DNA of 64,000 nucleotides, from NCBI GenBank assembly GCA_013368315.1, contig JAACJM010000028.1:372001-436000 (forward strand). The letters run 5' to 3'. The notes under the pieces are model-generated. The model was not told the DNA's origin, searched no databases, and saw nothing but the letters and a program-made list of their open reading frames with translations. The DNA comes from Tetrapyrgos nigripes. Lineage: Eukaryota > Basidiomycota > Agaricomycetes > Agaricales > Campanellaceae. Made by a program: the position numbers and the translations under genes. The stretch's first letter is position 1. Each line of letters starts with the position of its first letter. Below, one piece after another: positions 60,401 to 64,000 of this stretch.

Positions 60401-61632
60401 ACCAATATAACGATTCTAAACTAAACGAATGTCGGCAGAAAACATGGGCCTGGGCAATACTCAAACTCCATCCACTCCATCTCAATCTGGATACAGCACA
60501 TTGTCTTCGGGGTCTACGCCGACTGCCAGCGAAGATGGAATTTTCGCAATCTACTCTCCACCGAGTCCACGAAGTCCACGTCAAGATCCTAGTGGTTCCA
60601 GCTCGACACTGGATACTTCCTCGACATACACTAGCCCTATTCGCGGCAATGCCTCCACTCAACGTCTCTACCCAAGTCAGCACGAAAATTCTTCCTCCTC
60701 TGAGAAAGTATCGCCAAGACCTTTAAAGAAGAGTCGTTTCCCATCTGGTCAGTGCTTTTCTTCCCTCAGACGTCGAATGTCTACTGATAGGTTTGCTGTA
60801 AACAGGGTCTGCAATAAAAAAGGCTGCGTCATCATCCTTTTTTTCTGGCTCGTTCCGTCTTTTGAGCTTTACCAAAAAGAAAAAGCATGAAATTATAGAG
60901 CCCATTCTATCGCCGCGGTCATCTTGCAGGTCACTGTCATAGGAGCTGGAGGTGTCGGAAAGGTTCATTGTCATTTTGTTCCTTACAGATTGTCTTCATC
61001 TTAATCTTTGAATCATTTACAGTCCACTCTACTAACACGGTTCTCTCTAGCGCGGTTTGAAGAGGTGAGTAACCTTCATTAGACACACCTCGATATCGTT
61101 ATTCACATCATGAAGACTTATGATCCCACCATTGAGGAACATTATCGAATGGTCATTTCTATAGCAGGAAGTCAGTTGGAGTTGAACCTGACAGATACCG
61201 CTGGACAGGAAGAATATGCCCTCTGTTCGGCCACTTACTACCGGCATACTGAGGTTGCTCTGCTCTGTTACTCCCTTACGTCAAGATCAAGTTTTGAGAC
61301 GCTCGGGAGGGTACGTTCTTTCTGTTCATTCGGCTGTTCAATTCTGAGCTACATGTCTCTGCCTTTCCAGTTAATTTCCGAGTTTCGAAGGGTAAATGCC
61401 ATTGCTCCAATGGTGTTTGCCGGGCTCAAGCTAGATCTTGAAAGGGAAGTGAGTAGGACAGAGGTGAGTCTGGCTGCATTGCGAAATCTTTAGGTTATAC
61501 TAATCATTGTCTTGTCAGGGCGAGCACGTTGCGAAAACCCACTCGTCTCCTTTCTTCGAGTGCAGTTCAAAATCTGGATACGGTGTCAACGAACTACTCA
61601 TGGCCGTCGCGTCTAAAGCAATAGAGAAGTAA
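60401..61632 (+). CDS. Ser/Pro-rich linker and Ras-like GTPase domain, probably fused to the kinase
   Basis: After the kinase an intron (about 60374-60438) leads to a Ser/Pro-rich stretch (TQTPSTPSQSGYSTLSSGST...) without its own clear promoter. A basic piece follows (LSFTKKKKHEI). Next comes a small GTPase: P-loop VTVIGAGGVGKST, switch TYDPTIEEHYRM, DTAGQEEY (switch II) and AEVALLCYSL-like HTEVALLCYSLTSRSSFETL. The base-recognition motif is LKLD instead of NKxD, and the last is SSKSG. It ends AVASKAIEK at 61632 with no CAAX box. The frame between linker and P-loop is off by one base at about 60930, where the acceptor-like TCTTGCAG stands. Either an intron is misjudged or a base is missing. 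Because of the next-door arrangement and the decayed copy, one fused protein is likely, but two genes are possible. Confidence 0.68.
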
Positions 61633-61854
61633 TAGAGTGACAGTGGTCCTCTTGCAATTGTAATATGAGCTAGTATATAGGATCAATGAAGAGACAGTAC
61701 TATCTGTCACTTCAATCCTCTCAACAAGAGCGGGCGCATCAGATATCACTGAAAGCAGGAATAACAATAACAAGAGCCAGCAACCAACAGCAACTTGGGT
61801 CAGAAGCAAACCCAAACCGGTTTTGACTTTAGTTCTCTACCATAACCAATTGTC
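61633..61854. other. Convergent intergenic region
   Basis: About 220 bases between the GTPase stop and the serine hydrolase stop, presumably both 3' untranslated regions. Confidence 0.5.
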
Positions 61855-64000
61855 TCAGACTTTCGTAAACCAGACCTCTGCTCTCTCCTTCGCGCTTTCG
61901 CCAACGGGACTCTCCACTCCAGGACCAGCACCCCAGAATCCACCCGTGAGCCCAAAGCCTAACTCGCCGTTTTCATCAGAACTGAACTCGGCTGTGATGA
62001 TTGGCTCTGTTTCTGTATGCGTCCAGTAGGGTTCAGATGGGTCATGGGTTGGCTGCACAATGCGGAAATATCAAAAAAAAAAAAAAAGGAACACACATAA
62101 TCAGTCAACCTCAAAGAGAACGAGAAGAGGCAAGAGCCAAAATCACATACCCGACTATCCAACGTAGATGCGTTAAACAAATTCCCACTGAAATGTTCCA
62201 ATCTCACATGTGTTGATATGGCTTTGTTCCAATGGGCGATGAGAGTTGGTACACCCTTCTTTAGAGCACCAGGGAGAATGAGAGGTTGTTCCTTGATCAG
62301 TTTCTTGCAGTGATCAGTTTGTTGGTGGTGTTCATCGTGTTGAGGGCCAATGAACTCGTCAGAGTCTGTCGACGTCATGAAGCACAGCTCCATTGGTCCG
62401 TATCCGGGGTTGTCATATACACCACTCAGTGAAGCGAAGGAAGGTGATGGTGGGGTGGGATTAGACGGTCTTGGAAGGGCACGAGTTTGATATTGTTGGA
62501 AAGCAGTCTTAACGAATTCCTTTTGGTTGCATTACAAGGTTAGGAGGATCAACACAACCACAGATGTAGCGAAAAAGTAACGCACCGTCTATCCCGGTCA
62601 ATAGGTTCTAAACCCAACACCTCATCAGCCAATCTCCACTTGATGATCTTCTGCAAATTCCATCCGTACATGTCATCGTTTGAGAAGACTGCGATACCAA
62701 GCTTGGCCGAAGGAAAACGCATTATGGAGGTGTGGTAACCTTTACATAGAAGACCAGTGAATCAGGGCTTCGAATGGGACATGATGATAGTAGACTCACC
62801 GTTTGTAGCCCCGTCATGCTATCCACAGAACAAAAATTATTAGCGTTGATTTGAAGATGATATAGTGAGATATTCCTACAGCGATGTACTCTGCGGGGCG
62901 GTGTCAGTTTCTGCCCACCACATGTAGGAAGCAAAGACTCATACCATGCCCTCTATACGTCCCTCTCGCCTGTCCACCTCCATAGACTATTAGTGAAAGT
63001 TCTGGGTAATCTCTAGAAGGTACAATGAGCAGAGTTGTCCAATGAAAAAGGTCGTTTTCACTTACGCCTTGGATGTCATGACCGTTATCCCGGAGGAGAC
63101 TTTCTGCAAAACCTCTGCAGGAATGACTTGTTCACCGGTATCAGGGTTTCTACCATCGAGTAAAAGAACCTGAAGCCATCGAGCAGCATCTTTGGCGTCC
63201 ATAATGACGCCTCCTGCTCCGGAAACATCTGTTCGACCATCCGGTTAGAAACACACACAGAAAAATATAGAAGCTGCGAATCTTGCAATTTCCATCTTCA
63301 CTACCGTCTGACCACCAGCTAGAGTACGGCGCTAATCTTACTTTGCCCGTTCCAAAGATATCTTCGGTCTTATTGACACCATCACGACAGAAGCCATCAG
63401 CGAATCTGCCAGAGTTGCGAGCGACGTCCACGGAGTATGTGGTTGAAGTCAAGTTAAGGGGAACAAATATGTTATCCTTGACATAGCGAGCCAAGGGCCT
63501 GGTGAGGAGAACAGCTGGCAGATGCGCAAGAAGAGTGTACAAGTTGTTGTTGTACTGCCAAGTGGAGCGGAATGCGGCAGAAGGGCGAAGGTCGCGCAGA
63601 CGCTGGATCTATGGACCATCGTTGGGTTTGAAGCAAAAGGGAATGAGAAAAGAGTCAAGACTTACGTTGGAAGACGTATTATCTGTCCTCAAGTACATGA
63701 GGTCATGACGAGGAAGGCCAGTACGATGGCTCATTGCATCGACAATTGTTGTCTCAGCTGAAGCAATAGAATCTGCGAGACCCCATTCTGGTACGACATC
63801 CACGATTTTTGTCTCCTAGGTGAGCGGTAAACTCTCGTTCGAGACCAATAAGCCTGCTCCTAGAGCCGTGAAGAGCTTTGAAAACGATGGATTTTGTAGC
63901 TGTATCCAACATGAACGAAATTGACGCGTACCTTTGAATTCGAAGCGATACAGACCAATGAATTCTCTGACATCTTCCCATCAAATCCGGCCAATCCATA
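61855..64000 (-). CDS. Beta-lactamase-like serine hydrolase, 5' end outside window
   Basis: Class C beta-lactamase/D-aminopeptidase-type hydrolase. Reading from the right edge, GLAGFDGKMSENSLVCIASN leads to the SxxK motif (SNSK, nucleophile Ser). Then come LFTALGAGLLVSNESLPL, VDAMSHRTGLPRHD, the YxN motif in STWQYNNNLYTLLAHLP and a third motif HDGATNG. The C-terminal region reads LSGVYDNPGYGPMELC and GGFWGAGPGVESPVG and ends at 61855. Short introns split it. At 63816-63818 an in-frame TAG stands between LPLT and ETKIVDVVPEW. The family normally has an aromatic residue (often W) there, and TGG to TAG needs one change. No intron avoids the stop without losing conserved sequence. So either the allele is dead, or it is a sequencing error. 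The first exons are beyond the window. Confidence 0.78.

Noticed and set aside
62073..62088. Run of A inside the serine hydrolase gene as a retroposed poly(A) tail
   Set aside because: It falls in an intron of a gene that still has its other introns. No target duplication is seen.
1..64000. CRISPR arrays, bacterial operons or ribosome binding sites
   Set aside because: The DNA is fungal nuclear DNA with spliceosomal introns. No regularly spaced repeats were seen.

Overview
The window is nuclear DNA of a mushroom-forming basidiomycete (Agaricomycetes). Genes are densely packed and cut by many short GT-AG introns of about 45-80 bases. Several families present are typical of this class: FunK1-type kinases, DUF6534 and DUF6535 membrane proteins, velvet factors, and TKL kinases with a helical N-terminal domain. 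No species can be named from sequence alone.

Layout, left to right. Positions 1-13 kb: a GH15 (glucoamylase/trehalase-like) hydrolase, a broken FunK1 fragment, a fuller FunK1-type kinase gene with an unclear N-terminus, about 2 kb without a gene, and a BAH-PHD chromatin protein. Positions 13-26 kb: a tRNA-Ile-like pseudogene, a DUF6534 membrane protein, a secreted thaumatin-like protein, a MYND zinc-finger protein, and the large 1,3-beta-glucan synthase catalytic subunit (FKS family). Positions 26-37 kb: a VelB-like velvet factor, a 2.4 kb gene-poor stretch followed by a 626 bp TA-flanked MITE, a small hydrophilic protein, mitochondrial Mn superoxide dismutase, and two small lineage-type proteins (one with two membrane segments).

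Positions 37-50 kb form an accessory region built by duplication. Two DUF6535 membrane-protein paralogues (one with two frameshifts) flank three tandem secreted lectin-like genes, of which the middle one is broken. A 123 bp TA-flanked MITE, a WD40-like remnant and a duplicated upstream repeat lie between them. A BTB/POZ gene closes the block.

Positions 51-62 kb form a second duplicated block: three tandem extended SDR (dihydroflavonol-4-reductase/epimerase-like) genes on the minus strand. Two of them stand head-to-head with plus-strand copies of a locus encoding a helical, MLKL-N-terminal-like domain, a TKL-type kinase and a Ras-like GTPase. One copy of this locus is nearly complete. The other has lost its middle and keeps only the two ends, which argues that kinase and GTPase are one unit. 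This is the most interesting system in the window.

The right edge holds most of a beta-lactamase-like serine hydrolase gene running out of the window, with one in-frame stop. Several genes carry single-base frameshifts. Whether these are real decay or sequencing errors cannot be settled from the sequence.
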